Shown: positions 63,770-64,000 of the stretch, piece by piece
Position numbering within the stretch: position 1 is the first letter of the stretch
How the letters are laid out: each line of letters opens with the position of its first letter
Source: an uncultured Nitrospirota bacterium
Lineage (GTDB): Bacteria; Nitrospirota; Nitrospiria; Nitrospirales; UBA8639
Direction: 5' to 3'
DNA length: 64,000 nucleotides
Assembly (NCBI GenBank): GCA_937139405.1
Contig: CAKZPV010000004.1
Location: 310,001-374,000, forward strand
Program-made: the position numbers and the translations under genes
The notes under the pieces: model-generated
Databases searched by the model: none
Seen by the model: only the letters and a program-made list of their open reading frames with translations
Told to the model about the DNA's origin: nothing

Positions 63770-64000
63770 CTAAAACTCGACTCCTACCTTTTCTAATACT
63801 GACCCCGGCGACACCAGATTTCGATGTAAGCCAAGAGACTTGGAGTCTAACCCCATGGCTAACCCAAGTAATTGTGGAAGGTGGAGAACGGGAAGGTTAA
63901 TCGTGGTGGATTGCTGATGGGCGGCTTTGGATTGCATCCCATCCAGATTCAGATGACAGAGGGGACAGGGAGTCACCATGACATCAGCTCCATGTGTTTT
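63770..64000 (-). CDS. HdrB-like CCG-domain protein, C-terminal part
   Basis: Only the last 75 or so residues are in the window; the gene continues past the right edge. GADVMVTPCPLCHLNLDGMQ is the second CCG motif's end of heterodisulfide reductase subunit B-type proteins, followed by LPVLHLPQLLGLAMG and SLGLHRNLVSP. The CCG domain binds a non-cubane Fe-S centre in HdrB. It is probably part of an Hdr-like electron-transfer complex. Confidence 0.85.
   Translation of the reverse strand, partial: KTHGADVMVTPCPLCHLNLDGMQSKAAHQQSTTINLPVLHLPQLLGLAMGLDSKSLGLHRNLVSPGSVLEKVGVEF

Noticed and set aside
1-64000. CRISPR arrays, tRNA and rRNA genes
   Set aside because: No regularly spaced repeats and no cloverleaf or rRNA-like segments were seen on reading through, though a covariance search was not possible.

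Overview
The window looks like a chromosomal stretch of a free-living Gram-negative bacterium, most likely a member of the Nitrospirota (Nitrospira-like). That placement is an inference. It rests on the gene mix (orphan PEP mutase-cytidylyltransferase fusion, an HdrB-like CCG protein, multi-PAS kinases with many stand-alone receivers, many small secreted proteins) and on a short inverted-repeat element at 63600-63720 that resembles, from memory, a repeat dispersed in Nitrospira genomes. No rRNA, tRNA, CRISPR array or intact transposase was found.

Layout. 0.2-10 kb holds housekeeping and accessory enzymes: a transglutaminase-like protein, YaiI and YchJ homologues, a metallophosphoesterase, a broken membrane-protein gene, a YbjQ-YbjQ-M48 peptidase operon, a SMUG1-type uracil-DNA glycosylase, and a MarR repressor with what looks like its operator and an iron-sulfur/SCP2 fusion target. 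10-20 kb has a YajD-like HNH protein, parvulin, the phosphonate-type PEP mutase fusion, a three-gene toxin-antitoxin-like operon, an SDR, and a minus-strand run of a RoxA-like cupin oxygenase, an ElaA-like acetyltransferase and a DUF1015 protein. 20-33 kb is dominated by exported or lipid-anchored proteins of unknown role, with a decayed TetR gene beside a YHS-domain gene, a second UDG-superfamily protein, and a DUF899/ferredoxin-MBL pair. 33-40 kb is a signalling block: one membrane-bound five-PAS histidine kinase, its OmpR-type regulator, and three stand-alone receivers. 40-48 kb has a fatty-acid desaturase, a DUF4212/Na+-solute symporter pair, an AT-rich SGNH hydrolase and htpG.

48.3-54.4 kb is a foreign-looking island: one 1,934-residue protein joining a transglutaminase-like domain, DUF4011, an SF1 helicase, a PD-(D/E)XK/Vsr-like nuclease and DUF3320. 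It is flanked by imperfect direct repeats of about 28-31 bp (48285-48312 and 54346-54376) and is a strong candidate single-gene defence module. Decayed copies of the Fis-type tail of the neighbouring sigma-54 activator lie at 45.1 kb and 54.2 kb.

54.5-63.1 kb is the most coherent system. A GAF/AAA+/Fis sigma-54 activator with a cysteine cluster in its sensor faces a co-oriented run of eight genes: an AhpD-like protein, a SnoaL-like protein, two quinone-oxidoreductase-type MDR enzymes, an exported alpha/beta hydrolase with a dehalogenase/epoxide-hydrolase-type nucleophile Asp, an Old Yellow Enzyme, a PPOX flavoprotein and a DUF5069 protein. The divergent region carries palindromic ACGAAATTTCGT sites about 100 and 138 bp upstream of the start predicted from a near-consensus -24/-12 promoter. 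I read this as an inducible detoxification or catabolic operon for an electrophilic compound. The window ends inside a minus-strand HdrB-like gene.
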